Positions 9,701-16,352 of a stretch of DNA of 64,000 bases are shown in pieces. How positions within the stretch are numbered: position 1 is the stretch's first letter; each line of letters opens with the position of its first letter. The translations under genes and the position numbers were made by a program. The DNA is from Gammaproteobacteria bacterium (GTDB lineage Bacteria > Pseudomonadota > Gammaproteobacteria > Burkholderiales > Gallionellaceae): NCBI GenBank assembly GCA_018820925.1, contig JAHJNJ010000004.1, positions 1-64,000 of the forward strand. Reading direction: 5' to 3'. The notes below the pieces were generated by a model. That model ran no database searches, was not told where the DNA came from, and saw nothing but the letters and a program-made list of their open reading frames with translations.

Positions 9701-11477
9701 ATCGCTGACCGCTGCGGCGCTGGACGGCAGCATCATCGACAACAGCAGGCTCACCCTGTTCCCCTCGGCGAACGGCAAGCTCGACCTGGTGGCGGCGAAC
9801 AACATAGACCTGCTGGACACCATCACCCTGTCCGATACCGATCCCGCAAGGCTGGGGCCGGTCTTTGTGACCGATGCGATCAGCACGCTGGAACAGGACG
9901 TGCGACTCGGACATGAATCGGTGCACGAACTGGATACGCAGCCGGTGATCCTGAGCGCGGGCGGCAGCATCGGCGGCACGGCGGATGATTTTGGAGGACT
10001 GGTCTCGCCCAAGGCGGTGCAGGCACAGGCCGGCGGGAACGTGCAGTACATGGGTTTCACCGTGCAGAACATGCATGACACGGATACCACCAGCATCGTG
10101 GCCGGCAAGGATATCCTCAATCCATCGTCCGTGACCATCTACGGGCCGGGACAACTTGTGCTGCAGGCGGGACGCAACGTGGTGCTGGGCAGCACTTATG
10201 GTGTGATCTCCAAGGGCAACCTGCTCAATCCGTCCCTGCCGGACGAGGGCGCGGATGTCACCGTGCTGGCGGGCGTGGGCGCCGGTGCGGCGACGCAGGA
10301 CTTCATCGACCGCTACATCGACCCGAACGCACCCAAGACCTATGGCAGCGACCTCGTCGAGTATGTGGCGGACAACTGGACCGACCTGGTCAGCCACGGA
10401 CATGCCAGCGGCACCGACGCGCCGGCGGACATGAACGGCGCGCAGGCGCGGGCATATTTCACCCAGCTCTCGCAGCCGCTGCAGGATGCATTCTCCGGCA
10501 AGAACTACAACCAGGAACTGATCGACTTTGTGAGCAAGTACGGCGGCACGCCGGACATGACGGCCGGGGAGGCGTTCGCGTATTTCAACCACGACCTGTC
10601 CGGGCAGCAGCGTGCAGCGTTCGCGCAACAGGTGTTCTTCAGCGAGTTGCGCGACAGCGGTCGCTATGCCGTCACCACCAAGAACTACCAGACCGGCTTC
10701 GAGGCCATCGCGACGCTGTTCCCGGCCGGGCAGTACAAGGGCGACATCGACCTCTACTACAGCCAGATCAAGACCACACGCGGCGGCGACATCAACCTGT
10801 TGGCGCCGGGCGGCATGGTGAACGCCGGCCTGGCCAACCCGCCGACGACGGTGACGGAGAAGGCGCCCTCCGAACTGGGCATCATCACCGGCAAGGGCGG
10901 GGACATCAACGCCTTCGTGGACACCGACTTCATGGTGAACCAGTCGCGTGTGTTCACGCTGCAGGGCGGCAATATCCTGATGTGGGCCTCGAACGGCGAC
11001 ATCGACGCGGGCAAGGGCTCGAAGAGTGTGTCTTCCACGCCGCCGCCCGTGCCGCTGATCGATCTTTCTACCGGCACCTTCGAGATGGACCTGACGCGCT
11101 CGGTGGTGGGCAGCGGTATCGCGGTGCTGCTGGCGAACGAGAACGTGGTGGCAGGCTCGGTGGATCTGATCGCGCCCAACGGTGAGGTGAACGCGGGCGA
11201 TGCGGGTATCCGCTCGGCGGGCGACATATATATCGCTGCCCCCATCGTGATCGGCGCCGACAACATCAGCTTCGGCGGCACAGGCGCGGGTGTGCCGGTT
11301 GCCGCACCTGCTGCGGTCAGTGTGGGACTCAATTTGCAGGATGCGAGCCAAGCCGCCGATGAAGCGACACAGAGCATCGCGAGCCTGGGCGATATGAATG
11401 CGAATGATTTCAAACCCACCTTCCTCTCCATCGAGGTGATCGGGTTGGGGGACAAGGAGTCTGATTCGGATCAATGA
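750..11477 (+). CDS. Giant TpsA filamentous haemagglutinin-family exoprotein (3575 aa)
   Basis: Predicted secreted or surface fibre exported by the upstream TpsB. The ATG at 750 is chosen over an in-frame TTG at 705 because GGAAGGA at 736-742 gives a good ribosome site and the ATG starts a plausible extended signal peptide (charged Lys/Arg segment, hydrophobic LSLLVSALVATGVLLPLSL, then EAAAA-AP). The mature N-terminus carries a CGGC pair, then a TPS domain (about residues 55-300) with the motif LINRNGIVF, a variant of the usual NPNGI. The remainder is a very long run of degenerate beta-helix repeats (patterns such as GGDITL, AGSITI, AAGRDI), low in Cys and rich in Gly/Ala/Asp/Thr. The C-terminus is acidic (DKESDSDQ), with no cysteine hook, toxin domain or autotransporter barrel. 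A DUF3739-type region, as in related FHA proteins, is possible but unverified. Likely role: adhesion, biofilm or sheath material. Confidence 0.92.
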   Translation: MKKDRQTPGIKRLRAPQIGRLSLLVSALVATGVLLPLSLPEAAAAPLPMPCGGCFNNAHIAVPFQQSGTLFNLDPFTGLPAVSSDGTIMTINQSSQTAILNWKEFNIGEGHKVVFNQYYSDEVTLNNNASTLNRVWDTTLNPSRIAGSLTANGQVYLINRNGIVFTKDARVQVNTGALIASSLDIGDDLYKDGYLTNVLNGVMPAFGDGVYGLDGFVKVETGAILSGSRIMMFAPVVENQGSISTPDGQTVLAAGDKIYIEASQDPNLRGVLVEVDINNPGVANAILADNAAKAGVALQHTEAGVVTNSGDVIAQRGNITLVGFAVNQQGRLSATTSVTENGSIKLLARYGVETNKNTVINGTTTPVSYDIRAKQTGKVTLASGSVTSVTAQEIWDPVQQKWIPDPATTNDGQDFAKSIVEVMGNTIEMQNGSSIIAPSGQVTLAAIGSLSAATGAMYQQVSSKIPFSSFLNPDYVPLTAGDQARVFLDGGSLIDVSGSDASVSVARNILTVQLRGSQLADAPVQRTSRTLWGKDVQVDMRDGTTLASYAAEESQVGRTVAERTSTGGTVKLVSTGDVVMKQDAVVDISGGQVEYTGANIKTTKVISHGVAYDISEAPPDQIYAAVLGDYTVEHKKWGITETFGTMSGGDLRDTPTLRYDTRWDPGYVEGKSAGKLTVLAPTAVIDGDIVANTVAGAYQRQVYVAPPKDPETGKDVALPYKDTWQMLAKGGTLVIGNADASADENGLTNYVNDSNVAIREDRTTLDEGFTASGALPAEFRQDIVLDADLFGGPGQVNNLEVYSNRKVTVDEGVTIDLATGGSLTLKGDTVDMLGSIDTPSGMVSLGTAATTASANQLAGALTAGAADGSSVISTRGQWVNDSTRSGVPDLSRPLAIDGGKITLASGSDLLVSSGTRLDASGGAWLDMNGKTTGGNGGDITLKSGKVIGKAFNTQLDGVELRSYGTAGGKGGSLTIAANDIVLGGSATTDDTTLALAESFFRSGGFTSYNLTAQGFGGLLVSAGAIIEPKAQSLVLDRTAYRQESGADVAAFSTVEYLPDWQRAATSITLEANNNGTLKVDEGAVIRVDPTGNIKLSATNQLTVLGTLEAAAGSIDLSLKAQNLGFPQAETGSIWLGSNSRLLSAGYFKQAQPNTQNLVKGEVLAGGKINIDSQGRFVVAQKGSLMDVSGTSADIDLPQLEGGNLVYRRTHVAGDAGSIAVKTSEGGFLDGTMKAGVEAGSQAAAGKFALTLQLNPGFSDTVLPGYAPLTLPQVVVTDGGTGSYAADEVGLTPGDDAGAGTSSLAGVANRFLVDARALKDAGFDQVALRSEHAIVLADGVDLHTRRSLTLDAPELVSHGDSSVSSALITIGQLYDADGTNNQELLDQRVQNDKPLLKPTAGTGTLSVSGQMVDVTGNFMVSGVERLDITSSGDIRLNGALDQGTFVANKAQADSLTGSLRTQGNIVLQADQVYASTLAQYNLSVEDGAGARAGSITILPGDTAGGTVLSAGSKLTLSATEIVQNGVLKAPMGTLILEGDKVTLGTGSLTSVSANGAIIPFGLVEGGNAWKYDLTGAGQHYVTFSTPPEKKLTLTAPVIDVQDGATMDLSGGGDLYAYEFFAGSGGSKNVLDPANAPANTYAILPGLSGYAPYDPQYNGQQVKTGSNTMLQPGASIYLAGGDGLAAGYYTLLPASYALLPGAYRVTAVSGYTDRQPALGATMLLDGTQIMAGRFAVVGGGIQDARYSGFKVSPSSVVRNESEFHDSYANAFYAEQAVKNEVAVPRLALDGGQLIISAVGANADLTLKGNIYAAPVQGGLGALVDLDGPGFAIVASKGPANGLVQLTAESLNSLGANSLLIGGVREQGEDGMSIKVGASQVVVDNAGSVLSGPEIILAAKDAVTVKAGSDIEGRGAFTGEAQNITVGSATVNGDGALLRVSSAAQVGVSRTNLSGAAATLTVENGATVGAEDAVLLDASSVTTVGDSAIVNAKSFSVSASDIDIGDNPVSGANSLALRGALLERALAFDSLTLHSYHDINFFGGASLGGLDASQQHLMNDLVIDASNLNGFNNTGLTNVIDAANVTLLNSNTGTTPAPAYGGGNLTINADHITLGAGDKSIRGFDTVTLAAAGQIVAQDKGTLTLSAGDAVVHKLVLQATQITATNGSDLTIDAGSDLVSIEQVAGAAAPDAEALNAKLTIIGKRIVDNGTIDLAAGSVTLHATGTDAADGVTLGSGSSTSATGLAKTISGQTRYAQAGSVSLIADNGDIDIQNGALVDVSGVSDGGDAGTINISATKGAVTVAGELKGAANAQYAQGSFVLDANTLAGTGNALTNLNDILTAGGFTQLRDLRVRSGDLVLEGGAAGSSRARAQNFRLVADAGTIEVSGTVDASGADGGSILLAANGDLTLNADALLDAHATDDADGKGGKVTLSTRLGQIELNNQPIDVHGAGNTGGSVLLRAPRINNNTDVALNNTGGTNLNFSSGTRVVVEAFKTYTAPAELTSANAATTTTLYRNEAAAFAGNATAIKTRLGMLGDPDLHVTPGVELDSSGDITLATDWDLSGWRFNDGNGGVTESGILTFRAAGNLNFGSGTTQASLTDGFTVANNVINVSNGTFPTMTSTATESWSYRLVAGADSSSADVMAVNSTVQDGGAAPATGNVVLIAGRETVSTGNNAYSGANKFYMEQIRTGTGFIDIAAGGNLSLGNQESVIYTAGQMATGLPTGVANNGKNYFGVNGGDISINVKGDVIGAATDELITDWQWRQGALAANGVTYTAQPAWWINIGSFRQNIGALGGGDVSVRAGRDIVNLSASSATSGYLDTATKQTVMLGGGDLNVSAGGNINSGIFYVGNGSGSIRAGGDFGMSRQAGTVAVPKYLYTVLAMGQADFDVRAGGDLTLQAVVNPTVLPKSWSQNPTNLPGTGAKAKNYYFTYGEDSGVALSSLSGDVTLGSTLDLITKRTDTGGFFYLNTVDVQGISVYPGSLTAAALDGSIIDNSRLTLFPSANGKLDLVAANNIDLLDTITLSDTDPARLGPVFVTDAISTLEQDVRLGHESVHELDTQPVILSAGGSIGGTADDFGGLVSPKAVQAQAGGNVQYMGFTVQNMHDTDTTSIVAGKDILNPSSVTIYGPGQLVLQAGRNVVLGSTYGVISKGNLLNPSLPDEGADVTVLAGVGAGAATQDFIDRYIDPNAPKTYGSDLVEYVADNWTDLVSHGHASGTDAPADMNGAQARAYFTQLSQPLQDAFSGKNYNQELIDFVSKYGGTPDMTAGEAFAYFNHDLSGQQRAAFAQQVFFSELRDSGRYAVTTKNYQTGFEAIATLFPAGQYKGDIDLYYSQIKTTRGGDINLLAPGGMVNAGLANPPTTVTEKAPSELGIITGKGGDINAFVDTDFMVNQSRVFTLQGGNILMWASNGDIDAGKGSKSVSSTPPPVPLIDLSTGTFEMDLTRSVVGSGIAVLLANENVVAGSVDLIAPNGEVNAGDAGIRSAGDIYIAAPIVIGADNISFGGTGAGVPVAAPAAVSVGLNLQDASQAADEATQSIASLGDMNANDFKPTFLSIEVIGLGDKESDSDQ

Positions 11478-11506
11478 GGACGATCTGCCAACTTATATTC
11501 AGTTTG

Positions 11507-11536
11507 GTAGGGTGGGCACGTTTTTTGTGCCCACGC
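11507..11536 (+). repeat. Dispersed palindromic repeat, single copy
   Basis: GTAGGGTGGGCACG, a T-rich loop, then TGTGCCCACGC form a hairpin just after the tpsA stop. The same unit recurs at 14485-14670 and, in altered form, at 17916-17945 and 34930-34987. It resembles REP-type extragenic palindromes, and may also act as a transcription attenuator here. Confidence 0.8.
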
Positions 11537-11613
11537 GGTCAGACTAATTAACCGTACCGGGAATCTTCCCGATGCGTCACTTATCTGTAACTTGAAATTG
11601 CGAAAATGGAAAT

Positions 11614-13404
11614 ATGAAAACCCTATCTGCCCGTCACATCAAATCCTTCTCGATTTTCTGCATCGCCGCCCTGGCCTTGTTGCCGGGCCTGTCGCACGCC
11701 TGGTGGAACGGCGATTGGGATACGCGCAAGAAAATCACGCTGAATACGGCGCAGGAAGTCAGCCAGGATGCGCTGACCCAGGTGCCGGTGCTGGTGCGGT
11801 TGCATACCGGCAATTTCGACTTCGGCAATGTGAAAGAGAACGGCGGCGATCTCCGCTTCGTGGCGGAGGACGACAAGACGCCGCTCAAATACCACATCGA
11901 AAAATTCGATATGGTGAACGAGATGGCGCTGGTCTGGGTACAGGTGCCAATACTGGCTACCGGAAAGAGTGGCGAGATTTACATGTATTCGGGCAATTTC
12001 GAGGCAACGCCTGCCGACGATGCCAAGGCGACCTATGATGCCAGCCAGATTGCGGTATTTCACTTCGACGGGGTGGAACCCATGCCGCAGGACCGCAGCG
12101 GCAACGGCAACCATGCATCCCAATTCACCGCGAAGATGGATGATGGCTCGTTGATCGGGCGCGGTGCAACGTTCGACGGCGGCAGCACCATCACCATTCC
12201 GGCATCGCCCACCCTCAAGCTCGCTGCAGCTCAGGGCTACACCGTTTCGGCCTGGATCAGGACTGCGGTCGTGCAGAACAATGCCGTTCTGTTCAAGCAA
12301 CAGGATGGCGAGAAGTCGATCAGCTTGAGTATCGTCGGCGGCAAACTCGTTGCCGCCGCCGGTGCGACGGAGACACCGAAAACGGCGGATGTGGTGCCGG
12401 GCTTGTGGCATCACGTGGCGCTGACCGCGGGGCAGGTGTTGACGGTATATCTGGACGGTAAGGAAATCGCGCAGGTTCCCGTTACGCTCGCCGACATGCA
12501 GGGCGAGGTGACGCTGGGCGGGGGTTTTACCGGCGAGATGGATGAGTTGAAGTTGGCCGGGATTGCGCGTTCTGCGGACTGGATCAAGGTCGCGGCGGAT
12601 GGACAGGGCTCCGATGCGCTGCTGTTGGGCTACGGCCAGGACGAGATGAATGACGGCGGTGGCGGGACTTCCTACTTCGGCACCATCCTGCATTCGGTGA
12701 CGCTGGATGGCTGGGTGGTGATCGGCATCCTGTTTGTGATGGCGATCATCAGTTGGGTGGTGATGGCCCTGAAGGCGGTCGTCATCGACAAAGTGCGCAA
12801 GGGCAACAAGGCGTTCCTGCACGATTACGGCAATCTGTCGGTCGCGGAAACGGCCAAGCTGGATCATGATGAAAGCGAAGAAGAGGCCGAGATCGAGAAC
12901 TCGCAACTGCTGATCGCGCTGTACGGCAAGCATGACCATTATCAGGACTCCACGCTGTACCGCATCTATCACACCGGTATCCAGGAAATCAAGAATCGTT
13001 TCGGCAAGGCCGAAGCCAGCGAGCAATTCCTGTCGCCGCAGGCCATCGGCGCGATCAAGGCCAGCCTGGATGCAACGCTGGTGCGCGAGAACCAGAAACT
13101 CAGCAGTCTGATGGTGTTGCTCACCATCGCCATCAGCGGTGGGCCTTTCCTCGGGCTGCTGGGTACGGTGGTGGGTGTGATGATCACGTTTGCGGCGATT
13201 GCGGCGACGGGCGACGTGAACGTGGCGGCGATCGCCCCGGGTATCGCGGCGGCGCTGGTGGCGACGGTGGCGGGTCTGGCGGTCGCGATTCCCGCCTTGT
13301 TCGGCTACAACTATCTGGGCAGCGTGATCAAGAACACTTCCGCGGACATGCATATCTTCGTCGACGAATACATCAGCCGCATTACTGAAGCGTACTCGCG
13401 CTAG
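11614..13404 (+). CDS. ExbB/TolQ/MotA-type proton channel fused to periplasmic DUF2341 and LamG-like domains
   Basis: 596 residues with an unusual architecture. A signal peptide (LALLPGLSHA) is followed by a DUF2341-like segment beginning WWNGDWDTRKKITLNT (about 30-130), then a LamG/concanavalin-like lectin fold (about 140-330, with VSAWIRTA, LWHHVALTAGQ and VYLDGKEI). A first transmembrane helix lies at about 365-388, then a cytoplasmic stretch, then the MotA/TolQ/ExbB core at about 497-575 (GGPFLGLLGTVVGVMITF and GIAAALVATVAGLAVAIPALF). ExbB normally has about 240 residues with its N-terminus in the periplasm, so the extra domains would be periplasmic. ExbD and TonB homologues follow directly, so this should be the proton-channel half of a TonB-type energy module. 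The lectin-like domain may bind glycan or couple the motor to surface proteins; that is inference. Confidence 0.87.
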   Translation: MKTLSARHIKSFSIFCIAALALLPGLSHAWWNGDWDTRKKITLNTAQEVSQDALTQVPVLVRLHTGNFDFGNVKENGGDLRFVAEDDKTPLKYHIEKFDMVNEMALVWVQVPILATGKSGEIYMYSGNFEATPADDAKATYDASQIAVFHFDGVEPMPQDRSGNGNHASQFTAKMDDGSLIGRGATFDGGSTITIPASPTLKLAAAQGYTVSAWIRTAVVQNNAVLFKQQDGEKSISLSIVGGKLVAAAGATETPKTADVVPGLWHHVALTAGQVLTVYLDGKEIAQVPVTLADMQGEVTLGGGFTGEMDELKLAGIARSADWIKVAADGQGSDALLLGYGQDEMNDGGGGTSYFGTILHSVTLDGWVVIGILFVMAIISWVVMALKAVVIDKVRKGNKAFLHDYGNLSVAETAKLDHDESEEEAEIENSQLLIALYGKHDHYQDSTLYRIYHTGIQEIKNRFGKAEASEQFLSPQAIGAIKASLDATLVRENQKLSSLMVLLTIAISGGPFLGLLGTVVGVMITFAAIAATGDVNVAAIAPGIAAALVATVAGLAVAIPALFGYNYLGSVIKNTSADMHIFVDEYISRITEAYSR

Positions 13405-13413
13405 GGGACGAAC

Positions 13414-13818
13414 ATGAAAGTCCAGGAAGACAACGAACCGTTCGACGACATCAACATCACGCCCATGCTGGACCTGGCGTATGTGCTGCTGATCATTTTC
13501 ATCATCATGACCACAGCGTCGGTGCAGGGCATCAAGGTCAATCTGCCGCAGGCCAGCAAGTCGCCCGCGCTGGCCAAGCCCAAGACCAAGGCGATCACCA
13601 TTGCGGAAGACGGCAGGATTTATCTTGATACTTATCCGGTCACGTTTGCCGAACTGGAGTCGCGCTTGCGCGCCTATAGCGCCGAGACGCCGGATTTGCC
13701 GGTGATCATCAAGGGCGACGCGAAGGTGCAGTACGAAAAGGTCATCGACGTGATGGATCTGCTGGGCCGTCTGGATATCACGCATCTTGGATTGGTTACG
13801 CAGAAGTCGGCGAAATAG
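13414..13818 (+). CDS. exbD: ExbD/TolR-type biopolymer transport protein
   Basis: 134 residues. The short N-terminal cytoplasmic segment ends in DDINITPMLDLAYVLLIIFIIM, the ExbD signature: a single transmembrane helix with the conserved Asp that takes part in proton flux with ExbB. The periplasmic remainder (about 45-134) fits the ExbD/TolR fold (ITIAEDGRIYLD, then VIIKGDAKVQYEKVIDVMDLL). The start is preceded by AGGGGA at a suitable distance, and the gene begins 9 bp after the ExbB fusion stop. With the fused ExbB before it and a TonB-like protein 3 bp after it, it forms a complete local ExbB-ExbD-TonB set. Confidence 0.93.
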   Translation: MKVQEDNEPFDDINITPMLDLAYVLLIIFIIMTTASVQGIKVNLPQASKSPALAKPKTKAITIAEDGRIYLDTYPVTFAELESRLRAYSAETPDLPVIIKGDAKVQYEKVIDVMDLLGRLDITHLGLVTQKSAK

Positions 13819-13821
13819 ACC

Positions 13822-14460
13822 GTGCGTTCTCCCGTGATGTCAGTTCCGGTCAGGCACAGCAAGAACTACCGCAAGCGTCTGCCGATTCTTGCGGGCGGGG
13901 GCCTGATCGTGCTGGTCGTGGTGTTGGTGGTCATGCTGATCAAGAATTTTCTTAGCGATTCCGATGAGCCGAAAAAACGCCGGGTGCAGCAGATTTCGCT
14001 GATCAAACCGCCGGAACCGCCGCCACCGCCGCCCAAGCCGCCGGAAGAAAAACCGCCGGAGGTCAAGGAAGAGATACCGCAGGAAAAACCGCCGGAGCCG
14101 GTGAACGCGGATCAGCCGCCGCCGGGGATAGGCGGCAAGGGTTACGGCAATGGCGATACGTCTTTTGGCGGCAGCGGCGGATGGATGGGGGGCAGCCGTT
14201 TCGGTTTTTATCTGGGCGGGGTGCAAAAGGGCATTCATGAAGAATTGAATCGCAGCGAAAAGTTGCGCAAGCGCGAATACAAAGTGGAAGTCGCGCTGTG
14301 GATAGCGAAAAGCGGAATGGTTACCCGCTTCGAATTGCTCGGCACGAGCGGCGACAAGGATGTGGATACGCTGATGAAGAAGGCATTGTTCGGCGCCAGG
14401 TTCGAAGAGCCGCCATCCGATATTCCGCAGCCGATCAAGTTGCGCATCAGTTCGCGCTAG
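13822..14460 (+). CDS. TonB-like energy transducer
   Basis: 212 residues from GTG 13822; ATG 13837, five codons in, is an alternative, and neither has a strong ribosome site. Layout is classical: N-terminal transmembrane anchor (LIVLVVVLVVMLI, about 30-45), a long Pro/Glu/Lys periplasmic spacer (PPEPPPPPPKPPEEKPP and similar, about 58-95), a Gly-rich linker, then a C-terminal TonB domain (about 125-212, YKVEVALWIAKSGMVTRFELL). TonB proteins carry ExbBD energy to outer-membrane partners. No TonB-dependent receptor lies in the window, so the client may be elsewhere or could be one of the linked surface proteins. Translation is probably coupled to exbD, which ends 3 bp upstream. Confidence 0.88.
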   Translation: MRSPVMSVPVRHSKNYRKRLPILAGGGLIVLVVVLVVMLIKNFLSDSDEPKKRRVQQISLIKPPEPPPPPPKPPEEKPPEVKEEIPQEKPPEPVNADQPPPGIGGKGYGNGDTSFGGSGGWMGGSRFGFYLGGVQKGIHEELNRSEKLRKREYKVEVALWIAKSGMVTRFELLGTSGDKDVDTLMKKALFGARFEEPPSDIPQPIKLRISSR

Positions 14461-14484
14461 GCAAACGACCAATGTAATCCCGTC

Positions 14485-14670
14485 GTAGGGTGGGCACGTT
14501 GTCTGTGCCCACGCCGTAGACAGATATTGATTCCGCGTGGGCACGAAGGACGTGCCCACCCTACGAAAAAAGAATACTAACTTTTAGTTGGTAGGGTGGG
14601 CACGTTTTGTGTGCCCACGCTGTAAATAAATGGAATTTCCGCGTGGGCACGAAGGACGTGCCCACCCTAC
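14485..14670 (+). repeat. Two tandem doublets of the dispersed palindromic repeat (BIME-like)
   Basis: Four related hairpins: 14485-14514 and 14591-14620 in one orientation (GTAGGGTGGGCACG...TGCCCACGC), and 14535-14564 and 14641-14670 in the other (GCGTGGGCACGAAGG...CCCACCCTAC). Each pair is separated by about 20 bp, so the 186-bp block is two near-identical inverted doublets, as in bacterial interspersed mosaic elements. They fill the gap between the TonB-like gene and the porin gene. Confidence 0.88.
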
Positions 14671-14705
14671 AAAGAATCACATAACTTTTTAGAAGCACGC
14701 CAGAA

Positions 14706-16334
14706 ATGAACAGGAAACCAGGTATGAACATTAAACGCACGCTTTCAATATTCCTGGTCTGGGGCCTTATTTCCGCCCCGGCATATGCCGAAGACAAGGA
14801 GCAGAAAGAACAGATCGAAGTCATGCACCAATCCATCCTCAACCTGGTCAAGCAACTGACCAGGAAGGGTGTGCTGACCAGGGAAGCCGCGGACAAGTTG
14901 ATGCGGGAAGCGGAGGAATCGGCGGCCAAATCCGTTGCGGAACAGGAGGCGCTCGCGGCGTCGGCTGCGGCTGCCGCAAGCAGCGTCGCGGCAACGTATG
15001 AACTCCCGGCCGTGGAGCCGGTGGCACCGGGTGTGGTGCGTGTGCCGTACATACCGGAAACGGTCAAGAATGAAATAACGGAGCAGATCAAACATGAAGT
15101 GCTGGCGCAAGCACGCGGCGAGCGCTGGGGCGATCCGGGTTCGTTGCCCGGCTGGCTGAAACGCATTTCCTTCAACGGGGATTTCCGTCTGCGTTACCAG
15201 CGCGACAGTTTCCCGGCAGGCAATGCGACGCCGGCGGAATATAACCCCGCCGGGTTGACCCTGATCTCCAACACCACCGATACGCACAACTACCTGCGTG
15301 TCCAGGCGCGTCTGGGTATGAAGGCGAAGCTGAGCGACCAGACCTATACAGCTTTCCGCTTCAGTTCCGGTACCACGACTAACCAGGTTTCCACCAACCA
15401 GACGCTGGGTACGGGCTTCAACAAGTCGTCGCTGGTGCTGGATCGCGCATTTATCCATAGCGATCCCTACCCCTGGCTGGCATTTGACGGCGGCAAGATC
15501 CCCAATCCCTGGCTGAGCACCGATCTGGTATGGGATTCGGATGTCAACTTCGAAGGTTTGGCAACACAATTCAATCCGCGTTTCTCCGATTCGTGGAGGA
15601 GCTTCCTGACGCTGGGCGCTTTCCCGTATCAGAATATCGAGCGCTCGGATTCGGTGTTGGCGCATTCCAAGTGGTTATACGGCAGCCAGTTGGGACTGGT
15701 CTGGGCCGCACCCGATTCGTCCAACGCGCAGTTAGGTGTGGCGCTGTATCGTTTCAGCCGCGTTGAGGGAACGGTCAACGATACATTGGGTTCGCAATAT
15801 TACGACAAGACAGCGGCACAGGGCATGCAAAAAGGGAATCACCTTATGTATGTCAACGCCGTCGGCGATCCCGTCCTCTACGGAATTGCGTCAAAATTCA
15901 AGGAACTCAGTATTACGGCAAAGATGGATTCGGCGGCATTCGATCCCATCCACGTAGTGCTCACCGGGGACTACGTGAAGAACCTGGGATACGACCAGAC
16001 GGAGATCGCCAATCGCACCGGGCTGGCCGCGCCGCCCCCCAAGGTCAAGGGACACGCGGTCTCGTTGATGGTGGGTGTACCCAAGATCGTGCGCTCGGGA
16101 GAGTGGCAGGCCAGGATCGCCTACAAATATCTGGAAGCCGATGCCGTGCTGGATGCGCTGACGGATTCGGATTTCCATCTGGGCGGCACCAATGCCAAAG
16201 GTTTCATCGTGGGTGGTAGCTACGGCGTGGACGATAACACCTGGCTGAACCTGCGCTGGTACAGCACCGACCAGATCGACGGCGTGCCGCTTGCGATCGA
16301 CACGTTGCAGCTCGACCTGAATGCGCGTTTTTAA
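14706..16334 (+). CDS. Putative porin / outer-membrane beta-barrel protein
   Basis: 542 residues from ATG 14706, or 536 from ATG 14724, which has AGGA at 14711 and may be the true start. The signal peptide (IFLVWGLISAPAYA) is followed by a predicted helical segment of about 80 residues (QSILNLVKQLTRKGVLTREAADKLMREAEES), then from about residue 150 a barrel of alternating strands (FNGDFRLRYQRDSF, YLRVQARLGMKAKL and others) ending LQLDLNARF with a terminal Phe. This matches the family annotated as putative porin. The N-terminal helical stretch may form a coiled coil that trimerises or contacts peptidoglycan. It follows the ExbB/ExbD/TonB genes in the same direction and could be their outer-membrane client, which is inference only. 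Confidence 0.82.
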   Translation: MNRKPGMNIKRTLSIFLVWGLISAPAYAEDKEQKEQIEVMHQSILNLVKQLTRKGVLTREAADKLMREAEESAAKSVAEQEALAASAAAAASSVAATYELPAVEPVAPGVVRVPYIPETVKNEITEQIKHEVLAQARGERWGDPGSLPGWLKRISFNGDFRLRYQRDSFPAGNATPAEYNPAGLTLISNTTDTHNYLRVQARLGMKAKLSDQTYTAFRFSSGTTTNQVSTNQTLGTGFNKSSLVLDRAFIHSDPYPWLAFDGGKIPNPWLSTDLVWDSDVNFEGLATQFNPRFSDSWRSFLTLGAFPYQNIERSDSVLAHSKWLYGSQLGLVWAAPDSSNAQLGVALYRFSRVEGTVNDTLGSQYYDKTAAQGMQKGNHLMYVNAVGDPVLYGIASKFKELSITAKMDSAAFDPIHVVLTGDYVKNLGYDQTEIANRTGLAAPPPKVKGHAVSLMVGVPKIVRSGEWQARIAYKYLEADAVLDALTDSDFHLGGTNAKGFIVGGSYGVDDNTWLNLRWYSTDQIDGVPLAIDTLQLDLNARF

Positions 16335-16352
16335 AAGCGAGGAACCGTCCAA

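Noticed and set aside
750-11477. TpsA as the LapG substrate (CdrA-like).
   Set aside because: No TAAG-type site near either end and no C-terminal cysteine hook; the only AAAG strings lie inside the beta-helix.
14485-14670. CRISPR array.
   Set aside because: Only four palindromic units in alternating orientation with similar spacers; no cas genes.
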